A stretch of DNA of 64,000 bases from Leptospira sp. 96542 (GCA_029310945.1 JARJFC010000021.1:1-64000); one strand, 5' to 3'; counted from the first letter of the stretch, positions 33,088 through 43,390 are shown. Program-made: numbers and translations. The notes: generated by a model from the letters alone, not told the origin.

Positions 33088-33516
33088 GTGAAACGTTTGT
33101 TTTCAGTCCTAATACTTTTTTTTCTTATTTTGCAATTTTATCCTGTTTCGCGAGAGAACAAAGCGATAAACCAACCCATCCAAGTTCCGAAAGATGTGGA
33201 AGCGATTTTACGAAAATCTTGTTACGACTGCCATTCTTTCGAAACCAAATGGCCAATGTATTCTTATGTTTTTCCCATTTCATTATTTGTCACAAAACAT
33301 GTGAATGAGGGAAGAGAAGAACTGAATTTTTCCGAATTGGGAGCCATTGCAGTTTCCAAACAAAATAAAAAAATATATGAAATTTGGGAGGAGATAGAGG
33401 AAAACAAAATGCCACCATGGGATTATAAACTCCTCCATCCAGAAGCAAATTTGAAACCAGACGAAATACAGATTTTGAGGGCTTGGGTTTTGGCTAAAGA
33501 AAGGGAATCGGAATGA
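33088..33516 (+). CDS. Haem-binding-domain protein (single CxxCH)
   Basis: 142 residues, GTG start. The signal peptide/anchor ([18 protein letters not shown]) is followed by [20 protein letters not shown], a c-type haem attachment motif CYDCH with the family's conserved following TKWP. It matches the small haem_bd domain family. It probably sits in the periplasm as an electron-transfer or sensory protein. It overlaps argH by 4 bp, an unexpected operon partner. Confidence 0.75.
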   Translation: MKRLFSVLILFFLILQFYPVSRENKAINQPIQVPKDVEAILRKSCYDCHSFETKWPMYSYVFPISLFVTKHVNEGREELNFSELGAIAVSKQNKKIYEIWEEIEENKMPPWDYKLLHPEANLKPDEIQILRAWVLAKERESE

Positions 33517-34946
33517 AAGAAAAAAAACTTTGGGGGGGAAGGTTTGATGCACCACCTTCTTCCATTATGATTCGGATTGGAGAGTCAATCAGTTACGATA
33601 AAGAACTTTATTTGCAGGACATACTTGGTTCTATCTCCCATGCAAGGATGCTTGTTCGGATCGGAATTTTAAACGAAGCCGAAGGCAAAAAAATTGAACA
33701 AGGCCTTCGTCAGATCCGAAAGGAAATTGAACAGGGACTTTTTGTTTACAAAATCGAAAATGAAGACATCCATATGTCCATTGAATCTCGCTTAACGGAA
33801 ATTTGTGGAGAACTTGGTAAAAAATTGCACACTGGCCGGTCAAGGAATGATCAAGTTTCACAAGATGTCAGACTTTACATTAAATTTGAAATCCACCAAA
33901 TTTTAAAAATGATGATTGGTCTACTCGCTAGTTGGATCCAAAAGGCAGAAGTTCATACCAAAACCATCATTCCTGGTTACACTCATTTGCAGATCGCCCA
34001 ACCAATAAGAGCATCGCATTATTTTTTGTCTCACTTCTGGGCAAATGTCCGCGACTTTGAAGATTTGTATCTTGCTTTTGAACGTGCCGACGAACTGGTG
34101 CTTGGTTCTGGTGCACTCGCTGGAGTTAATTACAAAACAGACCGAGTATTTTTAAAAAAAGATCTCAATCTAAGCCGTTTATCTGAAAACTCTATGGATG
34201 CGGTCGCACAAAGAGATCATATCCTGAAATTTTTGTTTGCCAGTTCTCAGTTTATGATCCACAGTTCTCGGTTTTGTGAAGAGATGATTCTTTATACAAG
34301 CCAAGAGTTTAGTTATTTTAAATTACCGGATCACCTAACAACTGGCTCATCCATAATGCCGCAAAAGAAAAACCCAGACATTGCTGAACTCATACGTGGT
34401 AAAGCTGGCCGGATTGTGGGAAGTCTAAATCACTTGCTCATGATGATGAAAGGAACCCCCCTTTCATACAACAGGGATTTCCAAGAAGATAAAATCCCCC
34501 TTTTTGACACTGTCAAACAAATGAAGCTATCCATTGAAGGTGTGAAAGAAATGGTGGATGGGCTCACAATCTACCCAGAAAATGCCACCCGCAGTTTGAA
34601 ACAAGGTTTTGCCACCGCCACTGACCTTGCGGATTGGTTGGTATCTTATAAATCCATTCCGTTTCGGACTGCCCATGAAATTGTGGGCGAGCTTGTAAAA
34701 CATTGTACGACGAAAGGTTATGATCTTTTTACCATTCCTAGTGGAGAAAGGGGACGGATCCATCCAGTCCTTGCCGACCCAGGTTATGATTCTGCCATAT
34801 CTCTCGAAACCTCTTGTGATAAAAAAGATGTGTTTGGTGGTACTGCTTTTTTACGTCAAAAAGAACAGTTAAAACTGGCAAAACAAAAATGGAAAGATCT
34901 ATCAAAAAAACTAACAACCTTGGAAAATAAAGGAAACAAGATATGA
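33513..34946 (+). CDS. argH: Argininosuccinate lyase ArgH
   Basis: 477 residues, fumarase/aspartase superfamily enzyme that splits argininosuccinate into arginine and fumarate. The catalytic serine loop [16 protein letters not shown] is intact, the [16 protein letters not shown] and [10 protein letters not shown] motifs are present. It overlaps the upstream haem protein (4 bp) and the downstream cyclophilin (4 bp), so it is one translationally coupled operon. Confidence 0.96.
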   Translation: MKEKKLWGGRFDAPPSSIMIRIGESISYDKELYLQDILGSISHARMLVRIGILNEAEGKKIEQGLRQIRKEIEQGLFVYKIENEDIHMSIESRLTEICGELGKKLHTGRSRNDQVSQDVRLYIKFEIHQILKMMIGLLASWIQKAEVHTKTIIPGYTHLQIAQPIRASHYFLSHFWANVRDFEDLYLAFERADELVLGSGALAGVNYKTDRVFLKKDLNLSRLSENSMDAVAQRDHILKFLFASSQFMIHSSRFCEEMILYTSQEFSYFKLPDHLTTGSSIMPQKKNPDIAELIRGKAGRIVGSLNHLLMMMKGTPLSYNRDFQEDKIPLFDTVKQMKLSIEGVKEMVDGLTIYPENATRSLKQGFATATDLADWLVSYKSIPFRTAHEIVGELVKHCTTKGYDLFTIPSGERGRIHPVLADPGYDSAISLETSCDKKDVFGGTAFLRQKEQLKLAKQKWKDLSKKLTTLENKGNKI

Positions 34947-35821
34947 AACAAACAATTCTCCCAAAATTAAAATCCATTTTATTATTTAGTTTTGTCTTAA
35001 CCCAAACTGTCTTCTGCAGTGATCAAAAATTTAAAAAAATTACTTATGAACCAGCAAGTTACAATCCAGTGAAAGTAGTTGTAAGACAAGAAGAAACTAC
35101 CACCGCAAAATTGCCAGACAAACCTGCCATTTATGCAGTTATACAAACCACATCAGGTGACCTCATTTTGGAAATGTACGACAAAGAGGCTCCCAAAACA
35201 GTTCAAAATTTCATAGACCTTGCCCAAGGAGAAAAAGAATTCCAAACAGACAAGGGTTTGCAAAGAAAACCGTTTTACGATGGTCTGAAATTCCATCGGG
35301 TAATCGAAAATTTTATGGCACAGGGCGGTTGTCCAAGGGGTGATGGAACGGGTGATCCAGGTTATAAATTTCAAGATGAAATCAACGCCAAAGCCTTGGG
35401 TTTGGATAAGTTGAAAGTAAAGGATGCCCCACAATACCAATCGCAAGTCCAGAGAGCCATTCTATCTGAATTTAAAATTGGATCCAGACAAGAATTGGAA
35501 GAAAAAAGAACGGAAGTGGAAGCGGCCTATGCCCAAGCCATGGAACTCCCCGTCATCGAAATTTTGCACCGAGTCGGTTACCGTTATAATGAAACTCTCG
35601 CGAGTAAAAAAGCAGTGAGGGGTTCCATTGCCATGGCGAACGGAGGACCAAACACCAACGGTTCCCAATTTTTCATCAACCAAGTGGACACTCCGCATTT
35701 GGATGGGCTTCACACTGTCTTCGGTTTTTTGGTGGGTGGTTATGATGTGCTTGACCGTATCATTGAAAAGGGCAACCTACAAACCACCATCCGCAAAGTG
35801 GTTGTGGTCGATAAAAGATAA
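34943..35821 (+). CDS. Cyclophilin-type peptidyl-prolyl isomerase with long insertion
   Basis: 292 residues with a signal peptide ([25 protein letters not shown]). The cyclophilin core starts at [31 protein letters not shown] and carries [21 protein letters not shown] and the late motif [17 protein letters not shown]. Between these halves is an insertion of about 70 charged residues (from [12 protein letters not shown] to [11 protein letters not shown]). It likely acts on envelope proteins. Ends one base inside the next start. Confidence 0.9.
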   Translation: MKQTILPKLKSILLFSFVLTQTVFCSDQKFKKITYEPASYNPVKVVVRQEETTTAKLPDKPAIYAVIQTTSGDLILEMYDKEAPKTVQNFIDLAQGEKEFQTDKGLQRKPFYDGLKFHRVIENFMAQGGCPRGDGTGDPGYKFQDEINAKALGLDKLKVKDAPQYQSQVQRAILSEFKIGSRQELEEKRTEVEAAYAQAMELPVIEILHRVGYRYNETLASKKAVRGSIAMANGGPNTNGSQFFINQVDTPHLDGLHTVFGFLVGGYDVLDRIIEKGNLQTTIRKVVVVDKR

Positions 35822-36420
35822 TGAACTACCTCGAAGGTGTTGAAATCATCCAAAAATACACTGCTGGAACCTCAGTGGAACCTGTCCTCGATTTCATTCG
35901 GCTTGTCCCCCATGACGAAGAAGGTTTTGCCAGTGCTTTGGATGAAGTGGGTGGGATCAATCGTTACCCCGATACCTTTCTCGGCCTTCTTAGTTTTCTC
36001 AGTTTTATTCTGGGACAAAAATCCAAAGTGAACCAATTGTATGAAACGAGCCTAGATAAATACGAAGCCTTGAATCAGGTCACTGCCAAACGACGCCCCA
36101 CAGAAGACGAAGCGAAAATTAAAAAGACGCTCACGGATTTTATCCTCAAGGTAGAAAAGGTATTCGAAATCCAGGACCTGACAGACGAAAGTTTGGTCAA
36201 AGAACTCAACCGGTTTGTTTCTGAAGCCAATCTTTACGGAGTTACGGAAAACGAGATCAAAACACTAAAACTTGCGTCCAAAACCGTTGCCCTTGTGGAA
36301 CCCCATTTGGACAAACAAAGGGAAAATTACTACCAATACAAAAAACTGAGTTCCGTTTTGGTCCGCCTCATTCGGATCTCTGATTATATCCTGGCGGAAG
36401 CCAAACAGGGGACAAATTAG
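35821..36420 (+). CDS. Conserved hypothetical protein, cytoplasmic
   Basis: 199 residues of all-helical, highly charged sequence without signal peptide or membrane span ([18 protein letters not shown] ... YQYKKLSSVLVRLIRISDY). No domain recognised. Its ATG overlaps the cyclophilin stop by one base, so it is the final member of the haem protein/argH/PPIase operon. Confidence 0.6.
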   Translation: MNYLEGVEIIQKYTAGTSVEPVLDFIRLVPHDEEGFASALDEVGGINRYPDTFLGLLSFLSFILGQKSKVNQLYETSLDKYEALNQVTAKRRPTEDEAKIKKTLTDFILKVEKVFEIQDLTDESLVKELNRFVSEANLYGVTENEIKTLKLASKTVALVEPHLDKQRENYYQYKKLSSVLVRLIRISDYILAEAKQGTN

Positions 36421-36455
36421 AAGCTTTATGTCTTAAAAATACTTTCGCTTTTCTT

Positions 36456-36471
36456 CCCGTCTGCCGACGGG
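36456..36471. promoter_or_regulatory. Hairpin just upstream of the secreted protein at 36480
   Basis: CCCGTC-TGCC-GACGGG forms a 6-bp stem ending 8 bases before ATG 36480. It could terminate the preceding operon or shape the leader of the next gene; the GACGGG arm overlaps the likely ribosome-site position. Confidence 0.35.
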
Positions 36472-36479
36472 AATTATGT

Positions 36480-37460
36480 ATGGTGGCAATCCGTTTCCTT
36501 CTGATTTTATTTTTGACCCAGTCTGTTTTTGCTTTTCCCGACAGAGATGCACGGGGCGAACGAGTAGACAATTTTGTCGCCTTACAATCTAAAATTTCTG
36601 TATCGCTCACCAAACGAAATTACACTTCCAAAGAAAGAATCCCCCTTACATTTAGCATCACCAATACGGGTAAAGAAGTGGTTCGGATTTTCCCATCCTT
36701 TGACTATCGTTATTCCTTCCAAATCATCATTAAGGATGAGAATGACCGCATCCTAAGTCCTATAGAAGATCCTGAATTTCCAGACCCCGTTTTGAAACGA
36801 AGGACGACCATTGTTAATTTGGTGGGAGATGAAAACAAAGAGATCAGTTTACACCGAAACGAAACCTTCTCTAAAACCATCTATTTGGATGAACATTATA
36901 GTTTTCCCAGAGAACAGATGTTTTATGTAACTGGCTATTTTTATCCCAATTATACGGAAGACAAATCAGCTTTCCTTCGTTCGCAAAACACAGCGAGTTT
37001 TTTCTTTTCGAATCCCAAATCAGAGGAAAGAGAATCTGTAAAAAAACAAATCATCGAAAATGGTGGATTGTCACCAGAAGAGACCATATTTCTATTTTTG
37101 GGTTCAGAGATGAAACGCCACTGGGAGTATCATTTCAAATGGATTGATTTTTCTGAATACATTTTGGGGTATGACCGGTTCAGTGTTCCATTTTCTGAAT
37201 CCCCCGAAGCAGAAAGGGATTCCATTGTAGAAGAGTTCAAAGAATATTTGACTACATCCCCTTCTGGTGTGTTAAAATACTTTAAGGTTTTGAATGTTGA
37301 CTATCCTTCCAAACGGGATGCAAGGGTTCATGTGTATGTGGAACGAATGATGGGTCGGTTGAAAACAAGGTACGAATACATTTATACCTTAAAACAAGAG
37401 GAAGGGAACAGGTCTTCTTTTTGGCAAATTAAGAATCTTTTGGTAAAGGTAAAAAAATGA
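36480..37460 (+). CDS. Secreted protein of unknown function
   Basis: 326 residues with a signal peptide (MVAIRFLLILFLTQSVFA, then FPDRDARG). Residues about 35-165 read like an Ig-like beta-sandwich (VSLTKRNYTSKERIPLTFSITNTGKEVVRIFPSF, and YHSFPREQMFYVTGYF-like strands). The C-terminal part has a second alpha/beta region. No family named. It overlaps fliM by 4 bp, so it is coupled to the flagellar switch gene though no motility role can be shown. Confidence 0.6.
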   Translation: MVAIRFLLILFLTQSVFAFPDRDARGERVDNFVALQSKISVSLTKRNYTSKERIPLTFSITNTGKEVVRIFPSFDYRYSFQIIIKDENDRILSPIEDPEFPDPVLKRRTTIVNLVGDENKEISLHRNETFSKTIYLDEHYSFPREQMFYVTGYFYPNYTEDKSAFLRSQNTASFFFSNPKSEERESVKKQIIENGGLSPEETIFLFLGSEMKRHWEYHFKWIDFSEYILGYDRFSVPFSESPEAERDSIVEEFKEYLTTSPSGVLKYFKVLNVDYPSKRDARVHVYVERMMGRLKTRYEYIYTLKQEEGNRSSFWQIKNLLVKVKK

Positions 37461-38482
37461 CAGAAATTCTCTCACAAGACGAAATTGATGCCCTGCTCAA
37501 TGCCATCTCCTCTGGAGAAGTTTCTGAAGACGAATACAGTTCTGTCGGTGAGCAAAAAAAAGTTAAAATTTACGATTTCAAACGTCCCGATAAATTTTCA
37601 AAAGACCAAATTCGTACTTTGCAGATGATGCATGAGACTTTCGCAAGGTTGGCAACCACTGGCCTTTCGGCGCAGCTCAGGGCTCTTGTTGTTGTCCACG
37701 TAGCTTCTGTGGACCAGTTGACATACGAAGAATTCATACGTTCCATTCCAAACCCCACAACACTAGCCGTTATCAATATGGATCCTTTGCGTGGATCAGC
37801 AATTTTGGAAATTGACCCTTCTATTTCCTTCACCATCATCGATCGTTTGTTCGGTGGTAAGGGTGAATCATCCAAAGTCAACAGAGAACTTTCCGACATC
37901 GAACTTTCTGTAATGGAAGGGATCATCGTGCGGATTTTGGGTAACTTACGTGAATCTTGGTCTACGGTCATCGATCTTCGTCCGAGGCTTGGAAACATTG
38001 AAACGAATCCCCAGTTTGCCCAAGTGGTTCCCCCGAATGACATGGTGGTTCTCATCACACTCGAAACGAAAGTTGGGGAAGTGGAGGGGATGACAAACCT
38101 TTGTATTCCTTATATCACCATTGAGCCCATCATCAATAAACTGTCTGCGCAGTATTGGTATTCGTCGATCCGTAAAGGAGAAGTGGATGAGAACCGAGCT
38201 GTCATCCAAGAACGTCTTGACCAAGTGAAAATCCCACTCATTTCTGAGGTGGGTAGTGTGGATATTTCACTCAACGACCTGATGAATTTACATTTGGGTG
38301 ATGTGATCAAATTGGAAAACACTCCCATCAAATCCGATTTAACCGTCCGCGTGGGGGACCGGGGAAAATTTAAGGCCACTCCAGGAAAGGTAGGCAACCG
38401 CCTAGCCATCCAGATTGGGGATAGCATTGAAGATATACCAGACGAATTATTGGGTTCCACTCGGTCTGAGCAGGAATACTGA
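37457..38482 (+). CDS. fliM: FliM flagellar motor switch protein
   Basis: 341 residues. The N-terminal CheY-binding peptide ILSQDEIDALLNAIS is followed by the CheC-like middle domain (FSKDQIRTLQMMHETFARLATTGLSAQLRA, then LEIDPSISFTIIDRLFGGKG) and a C-terminal SpoA/FliN-like domain (VDISLNDLMNLHLGDVIKLENTPI). Length and order are typical. It senses phospho-CheY and controls motor direction. It overlaps the upstream secreted-protein gene by 4 bp. Confidence 0.95.
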   Translation: MTEILSQDEIDALLNAISSGEVSEDEYSSVGEQKKVKIYDFKRPDKFSKDQIRTLQMMHETFARLATTGLSAQLRALVVVHVASVDQLTYEEFIRSIPNPTTLAVINMDPLRGSAILEIDPSISFTIIDRLFGGKGESSKVNRELSDIELSVMEGIIVRILGNLRESWSTVIDLRPRLGNIETNPQFAQVVPPNDMVVLITLETKVGEVEGMTNLCIPYITIEPIINKLSAQYWYSSIRKGEVDENRAVIQERLDQVKIPLISEVGSVDISLNDLMNLHLGDVIKLENTPIKSDLTVRVGDRGKFKATPGKVGNRLAIQIGDSIEDIPDELLGSTRSEQEY

Positions 38483-38503
38483 AATTTTCGCTAAACAGAG
38501 TTT

Positions 38504-40018
38504 ATGCGAATCTTTCAAATAAAACTAGAGGATTTTGTTTTTTTTTCAAATCTTCATTTAGTCTTTATCTCGGTTTTAGAAAACCGAAGTCTGTATCCGT
38601 TTTTCCATATTTCCCAATTTATAAATCGAATTCTTTCATGGAAAAGGTTTTTCCGTTTTATTTTGATATGCGGTATCATATTTGTTTTTTTAACGGATTC
38701 GTCCGTTTCTGCCAATTCTAAATCTCATTCAAAGAGTTCGAAAAAAAAATCATCGTATGTTCGCCAAACAATCATTTTATCGATTGATGGGTTTCCTGCT
38801 TATTACTGGTCTGATCCCAAATTCCATGTTTACTTTCCCAATCTAAGCAAACTCTTCCGAACTTATGGTGTTTCTGAGATCGATACTGTAAATCCTTCCG
38901 TAACCTATCCTGCCCATACATCGATGGTTACTGGAAAAGATCCAGGTGAACATGGAATTTTGAACAATACCTTATCGGATCCTTTTGAAAAAAACGATGG
39001 GGGTTGGATGTGGTATGCAGAAGATATCCTTGTTCCGACACTTTGGGATTTGGCTAAAAAGAATCGAAAAACAACTGCAAATGTTTTTTGGCCTGTGACC
39101 GTCGGTGCGGGTATCGATTGGAACCTTCCCCAATATTGGCGAAAAAAAATCCCAGAAGATAACAAGCTGCTGCGTGCTCTTTCGACAGCAAACCTTCACA
39201 AAGAGGCGGAACTTGCAGTGGGTTCTCCATTGAACGATGTCGCTCGGGATGAAATCAAATTAAAAACGGCAGTTTGGTTATTCCAGAAAAAAAAACCAGA
39301 TCTTATGTTTGTCTATACAACGGATTTAGATACAAATCACCATGGTTTTGGTCCTGGATCCGAAAGAGCACTTTCTCGTCTTTTGGAGTTGGACAAAGCA
39401 ATTTTTGATTTTTTAACTTTGGTAGGGGTTTTCACTCCTGGGGGGCCAGCCGTTGTCATTGTTTCCGACCATGGTTTTGATTCTGCGGAGACAGTCTGCG
39501 CACCGAATGTGGTCTTAAAACAAAGAGGTTACATTAGTGATGAAGCAGGAACATACCAATTAACTTTCAAAAGTTCTGGTGGCACTTCCGTTCTTCTTCC
39601 TGGAAATGGGAATGTTCCGAAGGAAGAAATCCAATCCATCGTTTCTGAAATTCTTACTTCTTGTCCTGGTGCAGAATGGATTCCCGTAAGCGAACCTCTG
39701 TTTAGTGGTGCTAATTCATCTATTTCGGAAGCTAACATTTCCATCCAATCCAAAATCCACCCCCATGCTTTGGGAATCCTTCATACGTCACAATCTTTGT
39801 TCTTTAGTGGTACTCGGAAAGGGGATTTGTTTACCAAATCGACTTCCAAAATCCACGGACATGGGTATTGGAATGCCAACCCACAAATGAAAACAATTGG
39901 TTTTGTTTATGACCCGAGAGGGAAAAAACATCAGTTCCGATCGGTAAAGGATGTTTTCGGAATCGTAAAAGATCTATTAGGATTGCAGGAACAAAAATCG
40001 GAATGCTGTCATCAGTGA
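38504..40018 (+). CDS. Type I phosphodiesterase / nucleotide pyrophosphatase family protein
   Basis: 504 residues. After a basic N-terminus, one membrane span (FFRFILICGIIFVFLTDSSV, about 48-67), then the alkaline-phosphatase-superfamily core. TIILSIDGFPAYYW supplies the first metal ligand, VNPSVTYPAHTSMVTGKDPGEHGILNN the nucleophile Thr, and YTTDLDTNHHGFGPGS and VIVSDHGFDS further metal ligands. It is probably periplasmic. The substrate may be a nucleotide or phosphodiester. The true start may be later than the ATG used, since the first 45 residues look unusual. Confidence 0.82.
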   Translation: MRIFQIKLEDFVFFSNLHLVFISVLENRSLYPFFHISQFINRILSWKRFFRFILICGIIFVFLTDSSVSANSKSHSKSSKKKSSYVRQTIILSIDGFPAYYWSDPKFHVYFPNLSKLFRTYGVSEIDTVNPSVTYPAHTSMVTGKDPGEHGILNNTLSDPFEKNDGGWMWYAEDILVPTLWDLAKKNRKTTANVFWPVTVGAGIDWNLPQYWRKKIPEDNKLLRALSTANLHKEAELAVGSPLNDVARDEIKLKTAVWLFQKKKPDLMFVYTTDLDTNHHGFGPGSERALSRLLELDKAIFDFLTLVGVFTPGGPAVVIVSDHGFDSAETVCAPNVVLKQRGYISDEAGTYQLTFKSSGGTSVLLPGNGNVPKEEIQSIVSEILTSCPGAEWIPVSEPLFSGANSSISEANISIQSKIHPHALGILHTSQSLFFSGTRKGDLFTKSTSKIHGHGYWNANPQMKTIGFVYDPRGKKHQFRSVKDVFGIVKDLLGLQEQKSECCHQ

Positions 40019-40046
40019 ATCAATGCAGACCAGAAATATTTTTTGA

Positions 40047-40268
40047 CTAAGAATGTTTTTTCCAATGGATACATTCGCCTGGGCACTCATCCATTTCTTT
40101 CTGAACTTTTTTTTCATCATCATCGGGAATGTTTGCATCGTTTATGAACTCACCCCCTATATGGGTTTGGGAAACATCGTCATCATCCATCATAAAATAT
40201 TTGGGCAGATTGTCGGCGCACTGGTTGCAAGATGTACAATTATCTTTGTCTACGTAGGCTTTTTTCAT
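40047..40268 (-). CDS. Small [4Fe-4S] ferredoxin
   Basis: 73 residues. The single-cluster ferredoxin motif CTSCNQC (C11, C14, C17) is followed by a distal C-x3-C (CPGEC, C62 and C66) that supplies the fourth ligand. The rest is acidic (DDDDV, PDDDEKK). It overlaps the SemiSWEET gene by 4 bp. It is probably a soluble electron carrier; the partner is unknown. Confidence 0.85.
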   Translation of the reverse strand: MKKAYVDKDNCTSCNQCADNLPKYFMMDDDDVSQTHIGGEFINDANIPDDDEKKVQKEMDECPGECIHWKKHS

Positions 40269-40522
40269 AGGGGATTCGTTTCCTTAATTTTATAATAAAG
40301 AATGACACTCACAAAAACGAGTGTAATGGAGTTTGCTAAAATCATTGGTACGTCTGATTTGAGGATCCCATACCAAAGCCAAAGTAAGACGCCCGAGGCA
40401 AATAGGATGTACATATTACGACTGATGTCTCTCGTTTGTTTGGTGAGAACAACACGTAAAACTTGCGGTAAAAAGGAAACAGTTGTGAGGAAGGCGGCAA
40501 TGTAGCCGACAAGGATTTCCAT
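40265..40522 (-). CDS. SemiSWEET (MtN3/PQ-loop) sugar transporter
   Basis: 85 residues with three membrane spans and the PQ motif (VSFLPQVLRVVLTKQTRDISR), followed by YILFASGVLLWLWYGIL and NSITLVFVSVILYYKI. This half-size SWEET dimerises to transport sugars. It closely resembles the L. biflexa SemiSWEET of known structure as I recall it. It lies directly upstream of the ferredoxin (4-bp overlap) and 1 codon-width after queF. Confidence 0.93.
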   Translation of the reverse strand: MEILVGYIAAFLTTVSFLPQVLRVVLTKQTRDISRNMYILFASGVLLWLWYGILKSDVPMILANSITLVFVSVILYYKIKETNPL

Positions 40523-40924
40523 TTATGATTTGTACTCTCTGGATACGACTGTTTTGACTCCACCTCGGATATTATAATCGCCCACAACTTTCATGTAACG
40601 AGGAGATACAGCAGCCACAAGATCTTCCAAAATTTTATTCACTACATTTTCGTGGAAAATACCTTTGTCACGGAAAGCCATGATGTACTCTTTTAAGGAT
40701 TTGAGTTCGATACATCTTTCATTGGGCGAATATTCGATAAAAATGGTTCCAAAATCGGGAAGCCCTGTTTTTGGGCAAACTGCCGTGAATTCAGGGATGG
40801 TGAAATCAATTTTATATTCGTTTCCAGAATAGACATTGGCAAACCATTCGACTTCTGGGGTTTTCCACTGGGGGATATGGTCTTGTTTGTCCTCGTAGGA
40901 AGACGATGATTTTTTTTCCGACAT
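40523..40924 (-). CDS. queF: QueF, NADPH-dependent 7-cyano-7-deazaguanine reductase
   Basis: 133 residues from ATG 40922-40924 (MSEKKSSSSYED). A longer frame to 41020 overlaps the guaA start and lacks family similarity. The T-fold QueF short form has the catalytic Cys in FTAVCPKTGLPDFGTIFIEYSP, the queF signature ELKSLKEYIMAFRDKGIFHENVVNKIL and the C-terminal VVGDYNIRGGVKT. It makes preQ1 for queuosine in tRNA. Divergent from guaA. Confidence 0.93.
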   Translation of the reverse strand: MSEKKSSSSYEDKQDHIPQWKTPEVEWFANVYSGNEYKIDFTIPEFTAVCPKTGLPDFGTIFIEYSPNERCIELKSLKEYIMAFRDKGIFHENVVNKILEDLVAAVSPRYMKVVGDYNIRGGVKTVVSREYKS

Positions 40925-40966
40925 TTGTTTACCCTGACATAAACAAAAATATTTTGGAACCATCCC

Positions 40967-42766
40967 ATGAAAAGTGATAAAAAAATCGCCGTTGTCGATT
41001 TCGGTGGCCAGTATGCCCACCTAATTGCCTCTCGCATCCGAAGGCTCGGTGCCTACACAGAAATCCTTTCCAATGAAGAATCTTTGGATTCTTACAATTC
41101 CTATGCTGGTATCATTCTCTCCGGTGGACCAAGCAGTGTGTATGAAAAAGGTGCACCTATTTTGCCTTTAGAATTTTTCCAAACCCAAGTTCCCATTTTG
41201 GGAATTTGTTATGGCCACCAACTCCTAATGAAATCGCTCGGTGGCGAAGTGGTAACCGCAACAACAAAAGAATATGGACCAGCAATTTTGGAGTTGGGAA
41301 ATAAAGAGTGCAAACTTTCCAAACAATTATCACCAAAAACAAAGGTTTGGATGAGCCATGGAGATGAAGTCACCAAACTACCAGAAGGTTTTGAAATCGT
41401 GGGGTCTTCAGACAATTGTGCTTTTGCCTTTGTTGCCAATGAAACAAAAAAACAATATGGTATCCAGTTCCATCCTGAAGTGACTCATTCCGAAGAAGGT
41501 GAAACTTTACTTAGGAACTTTGTAGAACTTTGCGGTGTTGGATCCACTTGGAATCTATCTGAATTTTTAAAAGACCAAATCGAAGTTTTGCGAAAGAAAA
41601 TCCCCGAAGGAAAAAACGTATTTTTACTCGTTTCTGGTGGTGTCGATTCTTCGGTTGCGTATTTACTTTTGGCGAAGGCTTTGGGCAAAGACCGTGTGAA
41701 AGGTTTACTTGTAAACACAGGGTTTATGCGTAAAAACGAAGTGGAAGATCTATTGGATAACCTCCACCAGGTTGGTTTTGACTTAACCGTTTGGGATGAG
41801 TCGGAAGTATTCTACAAACAATTGGAGAACAAGTCGGAACCCGAAGCCAAACGAAGGATCGTGGGTGATTTATTTTTAGAAGCACAGAAAAAAGCGACGG
41901 AATTTTTGGGTTTAAACGACGAAGATTGGTTACTCGGCCAAGGAACCATTTACCCAGATACCATTGAATCGGGCGGAACCAAACACTCTCATAAAATCAA
42001 AACCCATCACAACCGTGTGCCACAAATTGAGGCTATGATTGCTGAAGGAAAAATTGTAGAACCCATTGCCGATTTGTACAAAGACGAGGTGCGTGAGCTT
42101 GGTCGACTTTTGGGTTTGCCAGAAAAATGGATCGAACGCCATCCTTTTCCAGGACCTGGGCTCGTGGTTCGGATGATCACAAGTCCAAAAACCGAACCGC
42201 CAGCTTTGGATTTAGATTTTGTGAAGAAAATAAATCCAAACATCCAAGTAAAGATCCTCCCGATTTTGTCCGTGGGAGTGCAGGGAGACCAAAGGAGTTA
42301 TGCGAATTGTGCCGTACTCAATGATTTTACAAGTGATTGGAACCTTTTGGATGAAGTTTCGGTTCAGATCACCAATGGAAAAAAAGAAATCAATCGGGTT
42401 GTGTTTGCCCCAGGGATTGTTTCCTTTGAATCCGAATTTCACTACACAAAATTGAACTTAGACAAAAAGGATTCTGATATTTTGCGTGAGGTGGATGCAA
42501 TCGTGAACCGGATTTTGTATGAAGAAAAAATTCATACCAAAATTTGGCAGATGCCAGTGGTTCTTGTTCCAGTGGGTTTGCATGTGGGGAGTTTTGGTGT
42601 GGTGCTCAGGCCAGTGGAATCAATGGAAGCAATGTCAGCTAACTTCTATCATATGGATAGAAATATTCTAAAAAAGATTACAAAGGAAATTTTGGCACTC
42701 CCAGAGATTTCACTTGTGCTGTATGATTTAACACATAAACCTCCAGGAACCATCGAATGGGAATGA
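40967..42766 (+). CDS. guaA: GMP synthase (glutamine-hydrolysing), long form
   Basis: 599 residues. The N-terminal glutamine amidotransferase has the nucleophile in GICYGHQLLMKSL and FHPEVTHSEEG for His/Glu. The ATP-pyrophosphatase domain has the P-loop LVSGGVDSSVA and the DTIESGGTKHSHKIKTHHN loop. The C-terminal dimerisation domain ends with the KPPGTIEWE signature. It is about 80 residues longer than the usual bacterial GuaA, the extra length being in the C-terminal part, as in the eukaryote-like group. It converts XMP to GMP. Confidence 0.95.
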   Translation: MKSDKKIAVVDFGGQYAHLIASRIRRLGAYTEILSNEESLDSYNSYAGIILSGGPSSVYEKGAPILPLEFFQTQVPILGICYGHQLLMKSLGGEVVTATTKEYGPAILELGNKECKLSKQLSPKTKVWMSHGDEVTKLPEGFEIVGSSDNCAFAFVANETKKQYGIQFHPEVTHSEEGETLLRNFVELCGVGSTWNLSEFLKDQIEVLRKKIPEGKNVFLLVSGGVDSSVAYLLLAKALGKDRVKGLLVNTGFMRKNEVEDLLDNLHQVGFDLTVWDESEVFYKQLENKSEPEAKRRIVGDLFLEAQKKATEFLGLNDEDWLLGQGTIYPDTIESGGTKHSHKIKTHHNRVPQIEAMIAEGKIVEPIADLYKDEVRELGRLLGLPEKWIERHPFPGPGLVVRMITSPKTEPPALDLDFVKKINPNIQVKILPILSVGVQGDQRSYANCAVLNDFTSDWNLLDEVSVQITNGKKEINRVVFAPGIVSFESEFHYTKLNLDKKDSDILREVDAIVNRILYEEKIHTKIWQMPVVLVPVGLHVGSFGVVLRPVESMEAMSANFYHMDRNILKKITKEILALPEISLVLYDLTHKPPGTIEWE

Positions 42767-42768
42767 GG

Positions 42769-43164
42769 TTAGGGGAGTAACACCCAAAGTAATGCCATTC
42801 CGCCCATGGTGAGCTCTGGCAAGCGTTTGCTGAAAAAACCTTCTTCTTTTTTGGGTTCTTCTGAACCCAAAGTTTCTGATTGAGTGGATTCTTTTTCTTG
42901 CGATTTTGATGCAAACAATTGGGAAAAGAAACCTGGTTTTTCTTTTGGAGTTTCTTCCCAAACAACAGGTGATTGTGTCACAGTGATGGTTGCAGTCTTA
43001 AACGTCTGTTTTGTGCCATCTTTGAATTCCACTACTGTTTCTTGTTTGTTTAGAACGGAAGTTTTCACATTTTCGAGTAGAGTTTTGTCTTTTTTGATCG
43101 TGACGGTGTCGGCAAATAGGGACAACGAACCCAAAAGCATAAATATTGATAAAATCATTCTCAT
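42769..43164 (-). CDS. Small secreted/membrane protein of unknown function
   Basis: 131 residues with a signal peptide (MRMILSIFMLLGSLSLFA), a beta-rich segment (DTVTIKKDKTLLENVKTSVLNKQETVVEFKDG), a Lys/Glu-rich linker and a hydrophobic C-terminus (LTMGGMALLWVLLP) that could be a tail anchor. No family recognised. It ends 2 bp from the guaA stop, convergent with it. Confidence 0.6.
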   Translation of the reverse strand: MRMILSIFMLLGSLSLFADTVTIKKDKTLLENVKTSVLNKQETVVEFKDGTKQTFKTATITVTQSPVVWEETPKEKPGFFSQLFASKSQEKESTQSETLGSEEPKKEEGFFSKRLPELTMGGMALLWVLLP

Positions 43165-43252
43165 ACTGATAGAAAAGTATCTCTTTCCTTTGCTTCAAAC
43201 GAATTTTATCACTGAATGTTACAATCTGATGAAATGTGAAAACAGTTTCCAT

Positions 43253-43280
43253 TTGACAGTGGGGCTTCCTATTTTAGCCT
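43253..43280 (+). promoter_or_regulatory. Probable promoter of the tRNA-Cys/tRNA-Leu pair
   Basis: TTGACA (43253-43258) and TAGCCT (43275-43280) are separated by 16 bp; the -10 match is imperfect. The spacing puts transcription start about 10 bases before tRNA-Cys. Confidence 0.45.
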
Positions 43281-43297
43281 ATCCAAAGTCACAGTTT

Positions 43298-43371
<74 letters not shown>

Positions 43372-43390
43372 ATATCTGTGAAATCCACTT

